Part shown: one piece after another, positions 27,539 through 36,484 of the stretch
Numbering within the stretch: the first letter of the stretch is position 1
Layout: every line of letters starts with the position of its first letter
Assembly (NCBI RefSeq): GCF_011387195.1
Contig: NZ_CP046920.1
Coordinates: 22,460 to 86,459 of the forward strand
Reading direction: 5' to 3'
Length of the DNA: 64,000 bases
From: Streptococcus ruminicola
Lineage (GTDB): Bacteria; Bacillota; Bacilli; Lactobacillales; Streptococcaceae
Program-made: the position numbers and the translations under genes
The notes under the pieces: generated by a model
What the model was told of the DNA's origin: nothing
The model's database searches: none
The model's input: the letters and a program-made list of their open reading frames with translations, nothing else

Positions 27539-28096
27539 TTATTCTTCTACTTCTTCACATAACGTGAACTCTTCTGGAACTTCGTTCATCTCAACTTCAT
27601 TACCATATTCATCTTCTTCAAATGTAGTATCTTCATTGTAATCGCTAGGTTCAATATATTCACTAGGATCAATAGGATAAGGTGCATTTATATCCCGCTC
27701 GAATAATATACTTAAAACATCATCTTCATCCTCATCATTTTCAGGGATTTCACCGATACTTGTTTCAGATTTATCTGTTACTTGCTGTGAAACAACGCTC
27801 TCAGTAACTTGAGCGATATCTTCTTCAATTTTACTAGGTCTATAAGGAGAAAGCATAATTAGCGTCAGTAAGAAAGATGTTGCTACCAAAACTCCCCCAG
27901 TTACTAAAACTGGTGTAAAGCCTTTAAAAAATTCAGGGACTTCTAAATCACCATTTTGTATAACAAATCCTATCATTGTAATTACCCAAATAACTACATC
28001 TAAAAATCCTAAATACAAAAACAAACGGACTTGATTATTTTCAAATTCTTTTTTTGCGTTCATATTGCTATCAATTGTGCGTTTATCTTTCTTCAT
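27539..28096 (-). CDS. Two-TM membrane protein with acidic tail
   Basis: A 185-aa protein with two TM helices (residues about 25-45 and 60-85) and a very acidic C-terminal half. Family not recognised. It may assist the transfer complex at the membrane. A box-like TTATCATAG lies upstream at 28137-28145, but without the usual geometry. Confidence 0.5.
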   Translation of the reverse strand: MKKDKRTIDSNMNAKKEFENNQVRLFLYLGFLDVVIWVITMIGFVIQNGDLEVPEFFKGFTPVLVTGGVLVATSFLLTLIMLSPYRPSKIEEDIAQVTESVVSQQVTDKSETSIGEIPENDEDEDDVLSILFERDINAPYPIDPSEYIEPSDYNEDTTFEEDEYGNEVEMNEVPEEFTLCEEVEE

Positions 28097-28185
28097 TTTC
28101 CTACCTTATCAATCTTTCATACCCTTTAAATTAATTTTATCATAGCTATTTCAACTTTCAAAGGTATCTATGTATAATGTTTGCA

Positions 28186-28217
28186 ATAAAAAAGCTCCTA
28201 TTAAGGAGCTTTTTTAT
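28186..28217 (-). terminator. Terminator of the 28292-28927 gene
   Basis: AAAAAAGCTCCT / AGGAGCTTTTTT stem with loop ATTA. It is symmetric, so it can work in both directions. Confidence 0.8.
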
Positions 28218-28291
28218 CCTACAATTCTTTACCGTTTACAGAGTTGCAACACATAACTATTAATAAGTTAAACATGACTACCTTTATGCGA

Positions 28292-28927
28292 TTAACCATA
28301 TGTTGCCCCTAGTTCTCCTCCATGATATGAAATTAAACGAATTTGTTTAGCGTAAATATTGTAATTTCCTGCCCAATAATTTTCTTCTTTTCCCTCTGAC
28401 TTCAATCCTACTACAAATTGAACAACATCAGGATTTTTAGAATTATAAACTTCTACAGTATCTAATGAGTAGTTATTAACTATAACAGCTATTGCATAAG
28501 TTTGAGCCATATCTTGATATGTCATACTCAATTTGTTATCGATAGTACCTTTGAAATCAATAATATCACTAACTTGACATTGCTTAACTGCGTTTTCAGC
28601 AGTTGAAAAAGCCTCTCTAACTTCCTGAACGTACTGATTATCAGCTGGTTCGTCAGATTTTTCCAACGTAGCTAAAGCTTCCAAACGGTGCTCATCATCA
28701 GAACTTAATTCCTCTTCATCAGAAGAACTCGAACTAGGCAATTCTTCTGATGAATTTGATTTCTGATTTTTGATAGACTTAGTTTTTAAAATAGTTGAAG
28801 ATGAATTATTGCTAGTTTTCTGTGCTGAATTAGCGTATTTTTCGATAGCTAAATAGACTACTACTGCACTTAAAGCTACCACAATTATCGCAGCAAAACC
28901 AATAAAAATCTTTCTTGTTTTAGTCAT
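28292..28927 (-). CDS. Membrane-anchored extracytoplasmic protein
   Basis: A 211-aa protein: one N-terminal TM (IFIGFAAIIVVALSAVVVYL), a Ser/Glu-rich spacer (SSEELPSSSSSDEEELSS), then a folded domain (about 85-211) that may have an NTF2-like fold. Conjugation proteins of the TcpC/VirB8 type have this topology, but the link is only structural guesswork. Start is the ATG after GGGAGTACAGG. It has a regulon-box promoter. Confidence 0.5.
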   Translation of the reverse strand: MTKTRKIFIGFAAIIVVALSAVVVYLAIEKYANSAQKTSNNSSSTILKTKSIKNQKSNSSEELPSSSSSDEEELSSDDEHRLEALATLEKSDEPADNQYVQEVREAFSTAENAVKQCQVSDIIDFKGTIDNKLSMTYQDMAQTYAIAVIVNNYSLDTVEVYNSKNPDVVQFVVGLKSEGKEENYWAGNYNIYAKQIRLISYHGGELGATYG

Positions 28928-28966
28928 CCTGTACTCCCACATAATAATATTATCATAACCATAATT

Positions 28967-29014
28967 ATTCTACCATGTTCCCCGCAATAACTAAAGATGG
29001 CTTTACTATCATAG
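28967..29014 (-). promoter_or_regulatory. Regulon-box promoter of the 28292-28927 gene
   Basis: Minus strand: CTATGATAG, 10 bp, TTTAGT, 17 bp, TAGAAT. It begins about 30 bp after the stop codon of the TnpB-like gene. Confidence 0.65.
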
Positions 29015-29044
29015 AAAATCATTTGGAAGGCTCATTGTAGGGTG

Positions 29045-30325
29045 CTACTCTGTAATTTCCAACAATTCTTTTTCTTTATATCCGAGTTTTATTTTCAAAA
29101 TGCTTAAAAATTCGTACGGAGCATTAAACATAATTTCAAACCCCTGCTGTCTACGCTTATCAAACCAATTCATTTCTTCAGGATTATAATCTTTTCGTTT
29201 TTGTAAAGATTTAAAATCTTTTTTGTATATAACAAATTCATCACCCATTAATAAAAGTTCATTAGCAATTTGACCGAATCGATTTTTACGACTTTTAGTA
29301 ATTTTATGCCATAAATATCTCTTTTTATCTCTTAGTTTTTGGTAATTATTACTGTAATTCCAAGTCAATCTACCTTCTTTAATAGTACCGTTGTCGTTGT
29401 AGTTTTGTGGATTACTTAAACGTCGAGAACGCTCAATCTTACGATCTAAGTCGGCTAATTTTTCAGAGTAACCAAAATCGTTAGATAGGTCAAATAATCT
29501 TACAGTGTCATTTTTGGCATTCACTGCTTTAATAGCTAATTTCTTGACATCTAAAAAGATTTTTACCGTTCCTTTGTTTTCTAATTCTTTGTCCACCCCA
29601 TATGGGATTCCCTCAAAAACAAGAAGTAAAGAATATTTATATTTACCATGAACCGCTATACGCTTCAATGCAAATTGAACAAGATCTTGTCTTTCTAAAG
29701 CATAAAGAAAACGTATTTCCATATCTTTTTCAAATTTAAATGGAATAAAAACCTTATTTTTACGTTTTCCAAAATAAACACCAGTGTTGGTAATGTTATT
29801 AAGGCACTTTCTATACCATAGAGTGTTGAAATCAAAATATCTAGGAGATGGTAAAAAATTCTTTGATTCTGCTTGTTTACGACGTTTTAGATAAGCTTGC
29901 TTAACAGTCATAGCAATATCATTAAATGTAGACCAATGTACTGAATCATTATCTGCAGTAAAGCGTTGATACATATTAGTAGCTTGTCCTAACTGAGTGT
30001 ATTTAACAAACTTTCCACTTCCTAATTGATAAGAATTATTTAATTCAATCCATTCTTTTTTCAAGTCACTACCTAAAGCCTTCTTAGCTTCTTTTAATTC
30101 CTGCTTCTTAGCCTTGTCTTTTTCGTCTTTTAATTGTTTTTCTAACTCACTATATGCCTGTTGTTTCTTAGCTAAGATTTTATACTCTTCAGATTCAGTT
30201 CTTAAATGTTCTTGACGATTGAACCATTTAATAACTTCTTTTTTTAGTCTAAAAGCATTACGAAAACGCTTGTCTAAAAATGCTTCATACCCCTTTGGAT
30301 TTAACTTAACTTCTAATGTATACAT
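29045..30325 (-). CDS. Nuclease-dead TnpB/Cas12-like protein, probable guide-RNA effector
   Basis: A 426-aa protein of TnpB descent. The N-terminal half is basic and helical. The RuvC-I strand is recognisable (KIFLDVKKLAIKAV, Asp about 258). The TnpB bridge region is well kept (LDRKIERSRRLSNPQNYNDN, then WNYSNNYQKLRDKKRYL). The RuvC-II segment reads EFVIYKKDFKSLQKR, where TnpB has VIEDLxxxxLQKR, so the catalytic Glu is Tyr. The protein ends shortly after, without zinc finger or RuvC-III Asp. This is the pattern of nuclease-dead TnpB derivatives (TldR) that repress genes by RNA-guided binding. No tnpA or transposon ends flank it. Start chosen at ATG 30325, 7 bp after AAAGG. I infer it works with the four guide loci. 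Confidence 0.75.
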   Translation of the reverse strand: MYTLEVKLNPKGYEAFLDKRFRNAFRLKKEVIKWFNRQEHLRTESEEYKILAKKQQAYSELEKQLKDEKDKAKKQELKEAKKALGSDLKKEWIELNNSYQLGSGKFVKYTQLGQATNMYQRFTADNDSVHWSTFNDIAMTVKQAYLKRRKQAESKNFLPSPRYFDFNTLWYRKCLNNITNTGVYFGKRKNKVFIPFKFEKDMEIRFLYALERQDLVQFALKRIAVHGKYKYSLLLVFEGIPYGVDKELENKGTVKIFLDVKKLAIKAVNAKNDTVRLFDLSNDFGYSEKLADLDRKIERSRRLSNPQNYNDNGTIKEGRLTWNYSNNYQKLRDKKRYLWHKITKSRKNRFGQIANELLLMGDEFVIYKKDFKSLQKRKDYNPEEMNWFDKRRQQGFEIMFNAPYEFLSILKIKLGYKEKELLEITE

Positions 30326-30345
30326 AATATAACCTTTCATAATTG

Positions 30346-30382
30346 AATGAACCCAATTATACTTCAAATCCTACAGGTTCAT
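30346..30382 (-). promoter_or_regulatory. Promoter with inverted repeat before the TnpB-like gene
   Basis: The minus strand has TATAAT (30355-30360 region) enclosed by the 7-bp inverted repeat ATGAACC (30347-30353) / GGTTCAT (30376-30382). A second TATAAT-like -10 lies about 35 bp upstream. No regulon box is present. The repeat may be an operator for autoregulation. Confidence 0.5.
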
Positions 30383-30524
30383 TTATACTTCTATTATACT
30401 AAAGAAAATATAACGTTACTACTTAACCGTTACTAATATATTAATTTTTAAGAAAAAATAATATTAATAACTATTTTCTTCCTATTATATAGTCATTATT
30501 TCTATCTACTTTCCAACTACAAAT

Positions 30525-30562
30525 TAAAAACACCCTAGGAGCTATCCTAGAATGTTTTTTGA
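30525..30562 (-). terminator. Terminator of the VirB4-CHAP operon
   Basis: ACATTCTAGGA / TCCTAGGGTGT-type stem with T-run on the minus strand, 10-45 bp after the CHAP gene. The rest of 30368-30569 is AT-rich with no gene. Confidence 0.7.
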
Positions 30563-30569
30563 GTATCCC

Positions 30570-31910
30570 TTACTTCCAGTTTGGCTTCTTATTATCTGGA
30601 TACGCAAATACAAAATGTTCGCTCTTTAAAGTAGCCGGTCTGACAATACGATAATTCCAAGTATCCTTTTTACCAATTTGAGCACCAGAAAGAGGTGAAT
30701 TTTGTTCAATAATTAAAATAGAGCCATCCTTGAAAACATGTGATACAATCCCAGTATGTCCCGGACCGCTGGCACCACTAGAGAAAATCGCTCCTGATTT
30801 TGGAGTATTCTTAACGCTATTTCCAAATTTTTTAGCCCATGCAGACGCTTGTTGGTAACCATCTCCTACAGTAATACCTGAAAAGCCCCAAATAATATTT
30901 CCTAAACTTTCAGTTAAGTCAACACACTGCCCAGAATGTTCTAACCACCCATCTGGACCACCATATTTTAAACCAACTTTTGCAGGGTCGTGAACATAAG
31001 GTTTCAAACTAGCGATAAGGGTATCTGGAGTATATCCCCAACTTGTAGCATCGGCTGGTACATCTCCGTCACCATCATTGGTATCCTCTTCTTCACAAGG
31101 TTTTAAATCATCATCACCCACACCATCTAAGCCGACTAATGTTGGAGAATCTATTTTTGAAAAATCAACTGGCTTTTCTCCATATTTCTCTATAGCTAGT
31201 TTATCTAACCATTGAAATTGAGAACCTAATGAATCATATGTATTATCGAGCTTAGTTTTATAACTAGGGTCAGTTGCCCACCCCCCAGCTGCAATTGCAT
31301 CTAAAGTAGCTTTTCCATCAGTATTATTTATTGCCGCTACATAAAGTGTTTGGCGACTCATAAATTCTGCTTTTCCGACAATACCAGCATCAAAACTTTT
31401 AAACCAAGTGTAACCTCCACCTGTATTATCCCCTACCCCAGTACCTGCTCCACTTCCACTAACAGCGTCAGAACCATACAGAGCGATTGTTTTAGGATAA
31501 GTTGCAACAGACGTCCATTTTACTCCGCCCATGTTATGCGCAGAAGCAAATGATGGGACTCCCATAGAGAAGGAAGTCTCAATCATAGTTTGGACAATTG
31601 AAGCTGATGGTAAGAAACCACCAACTCCCCATGATTGAATATAGGCCTCTTGGTGTTGCTTTACAAACGTCACCACAGATTCACTAGCTGATGAACTGTT
31701 ATTAGCATCGGTAGGTCCTGCTTCGGTTCCATCATAATTAAGCTGTGTTTGAGATTCACATGCTTCAGCGCCTCCTGCTACTGCTCCTCCAACAATTATC
31801 ATACTTCCTAAAAGAATAGTAGATATAATTAATATTGTCGGTAAAAAGAAGACAAAAATTGGTTTAAAAACTAATTTTGTTACTTTCTTTAATTTATTTT
31901 CAGGTTGCAT
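30570..31910 (-). CDS. Bifunctional peptidoglycan hydrolase of the transfer system (glucosaminidase-like + CHAP)
   Basis: A 446-aa protein. One N-terminal TM (FVFFLPTILIISTILLGSMI) precedes a lysozyme/glucosaminidase-like domain (about 85-235, QTMIETSFSMGVPSFASAHN). A C-terminal CHAP amidase/endopeptidase follows (GQCVDLTESLG with Cys near 327; GHTGIVSHVF with His near 388). Enzymes of this kind (VirB1/TcpG-like) open the cell wall for the transfer channel. Last gene of the operon that starts with the VirB4-like genes. No strong SD is visible. Confidence 0.85.
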   Translation of the reverse strand: MQPENKLKKVTKLVFKPIFVFFLPTILIISTILLGSMIIVGGAVAGGAEACESQTQLNYDGTEAGPTDANNSSSASESVVTFVKQHQEAYIQSWGVGGFLPSASIVQTMIETSFSMGVPSFASAHNMGGVKWTSVATYPKTIALYGSDAVSGSGAGTGVGDNTGGGYTWFKSFDAGIVGKAEFMSRQTLYVAAINNTDGKATLDAIAAGGWATDPSYKTKLDNTYDSLGSQFQWLDKLAIEKYGEKPVDFSKIDSPTLVGLDGVGDDDLKPCEEEDTNDGDGDVPADATSWGYTPDTLIASLKPYVHDPAKVGLKYGGPDGWLEHSGQCVDLTESLGNIIWGFSGITVGDGYQQASAWAKKFGNSVKNTPKSGAIFSSGASGPGHTGIVSHVFKDGSILIIEQNSPLSGAQIGKKDTWNYRIVRPATLKSEHFVFAYPDNKKPNWK

Positions 31911-31944
31911 ATTACTTTTTTTATTTATCGACTAATCTAACGAA

Positions 31945-32304
31945 CTAAATAGTCAATAAATAGATAAACAAACTAAGAATGATCATAAACAATAAAACCA
32001 TAATAAATTTTTTGAAATAAATTTTATTACGATATTCTTGTTGCCTAGTTAACCAATGGCTATCAGCATTACTATAATATTTCTTTTGTAGATTAACATT
32101 ATCTTCATAGTATTGACTGATATCATCAATAGACTCTTGATATAATTCTTTAGTGCGTTTTATAATACCTTTCTTTCTAAGATTTAAAGAAGAATATTCA
32201 TCAGCTACCGTTCGTTCCAGATTTTCCTGCTTCAAATTTTCAAATAGCTTTTCATAGTATTCTTGAGCATTCCATTCATCATCATAAAATTCTGATTGTT
32301 TCAT
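31945..32304 (-). CDS. Tail-anchored transfer-operon protein
   Basis: A 119-aa protein with a charged coiled-coil-like body and one C-terminal TM (FIMVLLFMIILSLFIYLLTI). It lies 2 bp from the gene upstream and 35 bp before the CHAP hydrolase. Family not recognised; by position it is part of the secretion complex. Confidence 0.55.
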   Translation of the reverse strand: MKQSEFYDDEWNAQEYYEKLFENLKQENLERTVADEYSSLNLRKKGIIKRTKELYQESIDDISQYYEDNVNLQKKYYSNADSHWLTRQQEYRNKIYFKKFIMVLLFMIILSLFIYLLTI

Positions 32305-32306
32305 AC

Positions 32307-32984
32307 TTAAATTCCTTTAATCCAAAAATGTTTTCTAGGCATTGTATAAAGTTCATCAACAATAGATATCTTTCCTAAAATTCCTTTGATTTTGAAGGTA
32401 CGATACATAGTTCGTTCAGATAAACCTGTTTTATAATTTTTTACTTGTCGTATTTCTTCACTAATAAGATTAAAATCATCAACATTTAATAAGGCTAGTA
32501 GTCTGTAATCAGATTGATATTGCTTATATTTAACTTTGTTTTTTAAACGTTTTTCATATAGCGGAGAATATTTTTTCGAATACATTGCAACAATCCTAAC
32601 AATATTTTGTAAGTGCCTTTTATCTAAAAAATATACAAAATAACTCATTCCCCAAAATATATCTGCTGTAATACCAAACTCTGATGTTAAAGTTGATGGT
32701 AAGAAACAAATAACTAGCCCTAAAACCAACAGTTGTTTTTGCCTTTTTAACAATTGGAAAAGAGAGTATAGAATACCAAATATTACATATGGCATGTAGA
32801 ACACAATAATAGATTGCTTTCCAAAATTAATCATCATAGAATAATAGTGCATAACATATGCTAACAGCGCTCCACAGCCTAATGCAATACTCAACATAAT
32901 ACTTAGAATATGATAAATTTTCAAAGTCTTTATATCATATAAAAAAGCATTAACAACTCCAGAAAAGCGCATTAAAAAAGCCAC
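32307..32984 (-). CDS. Multi-TM transfer protein (TcpE/conjugal membrane type)
   Basis: A 225-aa protein with about four TM helices in residues 20-130 and a basic cytoplasmic C-terminal part. It starts at GTG after GGGGGATTATAA. It is between the VirB4-like gene and the tail-anchored protein. Its role in the secretion channel is inferred from position. Confidence 0.5.
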   Translation of the reverse strand: MAFLMRFSGVVNAFLYDIKTLKIYHILSIMLSIALGCGALLAYVMHYYSMMINFGKQSIIVFYMPYVIFGILYSLFQLLKRQKQLLVLGLVICFLPSTLTSEFGITADIFWGMSYFVYFLDKRHLQNIVRIVAMYSKKYSPLYEKRLKNKVKYKQYQSDYRLLALLNVDDFNLISEEIRQVKNYKTGLSERTMYRTFKIKGILGKISIVDELYTMPRKHFWIKGI

Positions 32985-33006
32985 TTATAATCCCCCTTTT
33001 CTACTA

Positions 33007-34980
33007 TTATCTTAATGAACTATAACGATCAATTTCCGAATAAACCATTCCCCAAATGTCAATATCGTCACTTGAAGACAATTGTTGTTCAAAAATAAGA
33101 TTTCTAACACTGGCAATATTTAGGAAAAAACGTCCCCTAGGAAGATACTTCAACGTTTCTAATTCAGACTCTGTCAATTCTCCACCTAACGCATTTGATA
33201 AAAGAGGAATAGTCAATTCATCCAATTGAGAGAACAGACGATAACGAGTTGCACTAAATACCTTTCGAGTTGCTAAAACATAATCATTACCAGAAGTATC
33301 ATTACTTGAAATAAGAATATCTTGCAATGATGACATCTCTAAAATAACCGCTGCATAATTTGAACTAATATTTTCAATCATTCTTGCTAGAAATTCCAAT
33401 GATTTTGAATAACGTCTATTAAACAATCGTTCTGCTCCAGTAATTGTAACGATACAGTGAGGAAGCTGATCTTTCTCTAAATCTGTTCCCTCCTCAACAA
33501 TACGTTGATTACGCTTGCCATTAAGCACTGCATAATAAGAAATGAGACTAAGAATTTGATAAAGTTGAATATTCAATAGTGTCGTATCAGCAATTCCTGA
33601 TAAGTCAAAAGTTACTACAGACTCCTCTGATAAATCTTCAAAGTTTGATGTCCTATTCAAATCTCTATTTTCTTGTAGCAAATTATAAAAAGCATCAAAT
33701 AAACGTCTGTAACTATGTGCTTCCTCTATCTCATTATTTGATTCTTTTTGACGACGCATACTATTCAAAAGTTCTACTAAGTTAGCTAAAATCGGATAAT
33801 CTGATTGTCTAGCTTTCGTAATCAAAAGTTCTGACGGCTTCATTGACTGCGCTTTAGCACTCCAAAGACCTCGTTCAGTATATAATTCATCAATCGCAAA
33901 ACCTAAATTATTTAAATCAGAGACACTTAGTTCAGGATTTTTAATTTGAGCAAAAGCTTTTAATTTTTCTCGATGATCTTGGAATGACCCAATCTGATCA
34001 TCTTCGTTAAGAGAATTTTTCATGCTTCTAGTAGCAATGACTTCCATAAGGTTAAGGTAATTATCATTATCAATTCCAGACATTTCAATTATCTTTCCTC
34101 CCTGACGACGAGTTAAATCTCCTAAAATGCCATTTAAATCAATATTAAATTCCTGATGACCCTTAGCAAATAAAACATCTAATTGTTTTGCTAAAAATTT
34201 ATCCTTATCAGTTCGATCACGTCCTGCAATCAACATTGTCGGAATACTTCGAATATCATCTTCTTGTAGCAAATTAAAATTGACAGCACCGCCTGTTAGA
34301 GTCTGCCCAACATATACACCTCGAGTATCCATTAGGGTAGTATGGTTAAATGGATACCCTGCTCCTAAATCGACTACAGAAATAGGTTGACCATGACGTC
34401 TGGTTGGCAAATGACCTTGACGACTTGCAGGGATAAATGCTGTTCCGTATTCAACATCCTGCATACCATCATTAGAAACAATCTTGAATTGATTCAATTT
34501 TGATTTTAAATGGCGTTCTTTTTCACGAAGTTTTTCTTCAGAGTCACCACTAATATAGAAGCTTGTACGAATCTCTTTAACAGGAACGTTATTACCTAAA
34601 GCTGCACGAAAATCTAATAATGATTGAATTTTTGATTTATCATCAACATCATCAGTCTGCTTACGATTTTGAGTATGTAACATATTAGAAATAGCTTTAG
34701 TTGTTTGGTCACTTAGCTTGCTATTCGAACCATGCTCTACAGCGACAAAACTATTGACACCATGCGCAAGCATGATATCTTGAAGCCAAAATTTTCTTAA
34801 TCCTGATTGAGGATATCCATCATTTGGAATATGATCAAGTTTATAATAACCATCTCCTTGCTTCCAATAAGCATCATTTTCACCAAAGTTGACATTACCT
34901 GTAGGTTCAATACGTCCTAACAAATTGAGATCGTATCCTTTATTTAAATATTTTTTTATTTTGCGTTTTGATAACCACAT
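33007..34980 (-). CDS. VirB4-like protein, ATPase part, degenerate nucleotide-binding motifs
   Basis: A 657-aa protein with the layout of the C-terminal part of VirB4/TcpF ATPases (for example VEYGTAFIPASRQG, then DTRGVYVGQTLTGGAVNFN). Where Walker A (GxxGxGKS/T) is expected the sequence reads LIAGRDRTDKDKFLAKQ (about residue 255), with no Gly-Lys-Ser. The Walker B position reads IVTITGAERLF (about 515) instead of the usual DE. I infer a VirB4-like scaffold with weak or no ATPase activity. It follows the 244-aa N-terminal half by 14 bp. Confidence 0.7.
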   Translation of the reverse strand: MWLSKRKIKKYLNKGYDLNLLGRIEPTGNVNFGENDAYWKQGDGYYKLDHIPNDGYPQSGLRKFWLQDIMLAHGVNSFVAVEHGSNSKLSDQTTKAISNMLHTQNRKQTDDVDDKSKIQSLLDFRAALGNNVPVKEIRTSFYISGDSEEKLREKERHLKSKLNQFKIVSNDGMQDVEYGTAFIPASRQGHLPTRRHGQPISVVDLGAGYPFNHTTLMDTRGVYVGQTLTGGAVNFNLLQEDDIRSIPTMLIAGRDRTDKDKFLAKQLDVLFAKGHQEFNIDLNGILGDLTRRQGGKIIEMSGIDNDNYLNLMEVIATRSMKNSLNEDDQIGSFQDHREKLKAFAQIKNPELSVSDLNNLGFAIDELYTERGLWSAKAQSMKPSELLITKARQSDYPILANLVELLNSMRRQKESNNEIEEAHSYRRLFDAFYNLLQENRDLNRTSNFEDLSEESVVTFDLSGIADTTLLNIQLYQILSLISYYAVLNGKRNQRIVEEGTDLEKDQLPHCIVTITGAERLFNRRYSKSLEFLARMIENISSNYAAVILEMSSLQDILISSNDTSGNDYVLATRKVFSATRYRLFSQLDELTIPLLSNALGGELTESELETLKYLPRGRFFLNIASVRNLIFEQQLSSSDDIDIWGMVYSEIDRYSSLR

Positions 34981-34994
34981 GAACTCACTTCTCC

Positions 34995-35729
34995 CTATCT
35001 AAAACTCAATTGACTATCGTTATAATTATAAAATTGTGTTAAAATTTGTTCTTTCTTTTTCGCATCTACAACGTGTGGTTGAAATCCATAAGAGATACTT
35101 TGAGCTGTACGTGTATAGTCAGCTAATTCTTCAAGGGTATCTGCAAAAATCCAAACAAAAAATTCTGTATTGTATTGTTGCATAGCTACAACTTCTTCAG
35201 TAATGATATTTTGACGTAAAATATCTCTTCGTTGATTAAGACGAAATTTTTGTTGTGAAGATAATTTTGGATTTAACAAGGCATATTCTACTTCTTCTAG
35301 CACTCTTGCTAACTCTGTAATTTGTTGTTTGGTATCGGTAGGAAGAGTTGTAGTCTGGAAAGTAACATCAAATGTAGTACCTGCTAACCATTGAGTAAAG
35401 GAAACAATGGCCATTGTTCGTTCATAATCAGATAAAGAAGAAAGATCTTTCCCATAAACTTCCAAAATTTGCATATATCCTGAATATCCATTGGACAATA
35501 CAATTGGCTGATTTCTAACGCTATATAAAATAGATTTAACACTCATGATTTCTACTACATCTAAGAAATCTTTGTCTTCCCATTCTTTATCGTAATTAAA
35601 CTTAAAATCAACAATGTTATCTTTTAGATTTAATTTAACCATTTTAGGAGAATCAGAAGGTAAATCAGATGATTCCTTTTTATTTTTAAATAGTTTATTT
35701 TCAAGCTTTAAAGCCTCTGTAATTCCCAA
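34995..35729 (-). CDS. VirB4 N-terminal-domain-like protein
   Basis: A 244-aa protein (VLSNGYSGYMQILEVYGKD, ERTMAIVSFTQWLAG) similar to the N-terminal domain of VirB4/TraE-type proteins. It is encoded separately, just before the ATPase-like part. Whether the split is ancestral or a gene fission cannot be told here. First gene of a five-gene operon down to the CHAP hydrolase. Driven by a regulon-box promoter. Confidence 0.65.
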   Translation of the reverse strand: MGITEALKLENKLFKNKKESSDLPSDSPKMVKLNLKDNIVDFKFNYDKEWEDKDFLDVVEIMSVKSILYSVRNQPIVLSNGYSGYMQILEVYGKDLSSLSDYERTMAIVSFTQWLAGTTFDVTFQTTTLPTDTKQQITELARVLEEVEYALLNPKLSSQQKFRLNQRRDILRQNIITEEVVAMQQYNTEFFVWIFADTLEELADYTRTAQSISYGFQPHVVDAKKKEQILTQFYNYNDSQLSFR

Positions 35730-35761
35730 AATTGTAACTCCTTTTTTATTGAATATGTTAC

Positions 35762-35809
35762 ATTATAACGCAAATAATAATGTTAAAAAACCCAATAAAT
35801 TTATCATAG
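35762..35809 (-). promoter_or_regulatory. Regulon-box promoter of the VirB4-CHAP operon
   Basis: Minus strand: AAAAAATCTATGATAA, 10 bp, TTTTTT in the -35 place, 17 bp, TATAAT. The non-functional -35 supports the need for an activator. Confidence 0.7.
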
Positions 35810-35867
35810 ATTTTTTGATTTTGAGTAATTGTTAAATTGCAACACTTCTCTCGATATGATATAGTAA

Positions 35868-35880
35868 AAGCGTTTAGAAA
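35868..35880 (+). promoter_or_regulatory. -10 region of the + strand membrane-protein promoter
   Basis: TTGCAA (about 35834-35839), 17 bp, TATAGT: a consensus-like promoter without a regulon box at the fixed distance. It fires opposite to the VirB4 operon. Confidence 0.45.
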
Positions 35881-35905
35881 TCAGATAGATAAAAGGGAAA
35901 AAGGA

Positions 35906-36439
35906 ATGACAAATTATCTAATTAATTTTTGGGAATTATACGAGAAACATTTTATAACAATGCCACTAAATGCGTTTATCTACTTTTTAGTATGGCAAAT
36001 AATAGTGATTGTAATTGGAAGTATTCTCCTATCAATACATCCTTTCTTAGGGAAATTAGTAATGATAGTTCTTTCGATATTAGGAGGTGGATACGGAGCA
36101 TATATAACCTATAAAAAAGCACCTAACAACTTTAAGTCTTATGAAACTCCAAGATTTTTAATTATCATACATTTTGGACTGTTCCTAACAACAGGTATAC
36201 TATTATTAATATTAGGAAATATTACTTTGTTAATAATCGAATTCTTTATAAATATCTTCCTACTCTTTGAATACATATTTAAGCAGGTATATACTGTCGT
36301 AAGTAACTTTACACAAGAAGACTGGTCTTGTACATTTGTAATACTTATTCTACTCTTTTTATTTTCAGGTATCGGATCTGGTCCTCTTTCTTTAGTTACT
36401 TTTATTAGCGCTAAGAAATCCTTCAAAAATAAAAAATAA
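35906..36439 (+). CDS. Multi-TM membrane protein, opposite to the transfer operon
   Basis: A 177-aa very hydrophobic protein with four or five TM helices. The start is the ATG after AAAAGGGAAAAAGGA. It is the only + strand gene inside the secretion module and has its own promoter. A function such as entry exclusion or immunity would fit, but no family is recognised. Confidence 0.5.
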   Translation: MTNYLINFWELYEKHFITMPLNAFIYFLVWQIIVIVIGSILLSIHPFLGKLVMIVLSILGGGYGAYITYKKAPNNFKSYETPRFLIIIHFGLFLTTGILLLILGNITLLIIEFFINIFLLFEYIFKQVYTVVSNFTQEDWSCTFVILILLFLFSGIGSGPLSLVTFISAKKSFKNKK

Positions 36440-36475
36440 AAAAAGCTAGAGCATTATCGCTCTAGCTTTTTTATT
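36438..36475. terminator. Bidirectional terminator
   Basis: AAAAAAGCTAGAGC / GCTCTAGCTTTTTT stem with loop ATTATC between convergent genes. Confidence 0.85.
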
Positions 36476-36484
36476 GATAAATAT

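Noticed and set aside
28137..28145. Further regulon boxes at 28137-28145 and 15010-15018
   Set aside because: The 9-mer fits, but no -35/-10 pair is found at 10 or 21 bp in either direction that would serve a gene, so they were not counted.
29045..30325. An active IS605/IS607-type transposon
   Set aside because: No tnpA, no recognisable ends, RuvC-II Glu lost and C-terminus missing without remnants downstream; it looks domesticated.
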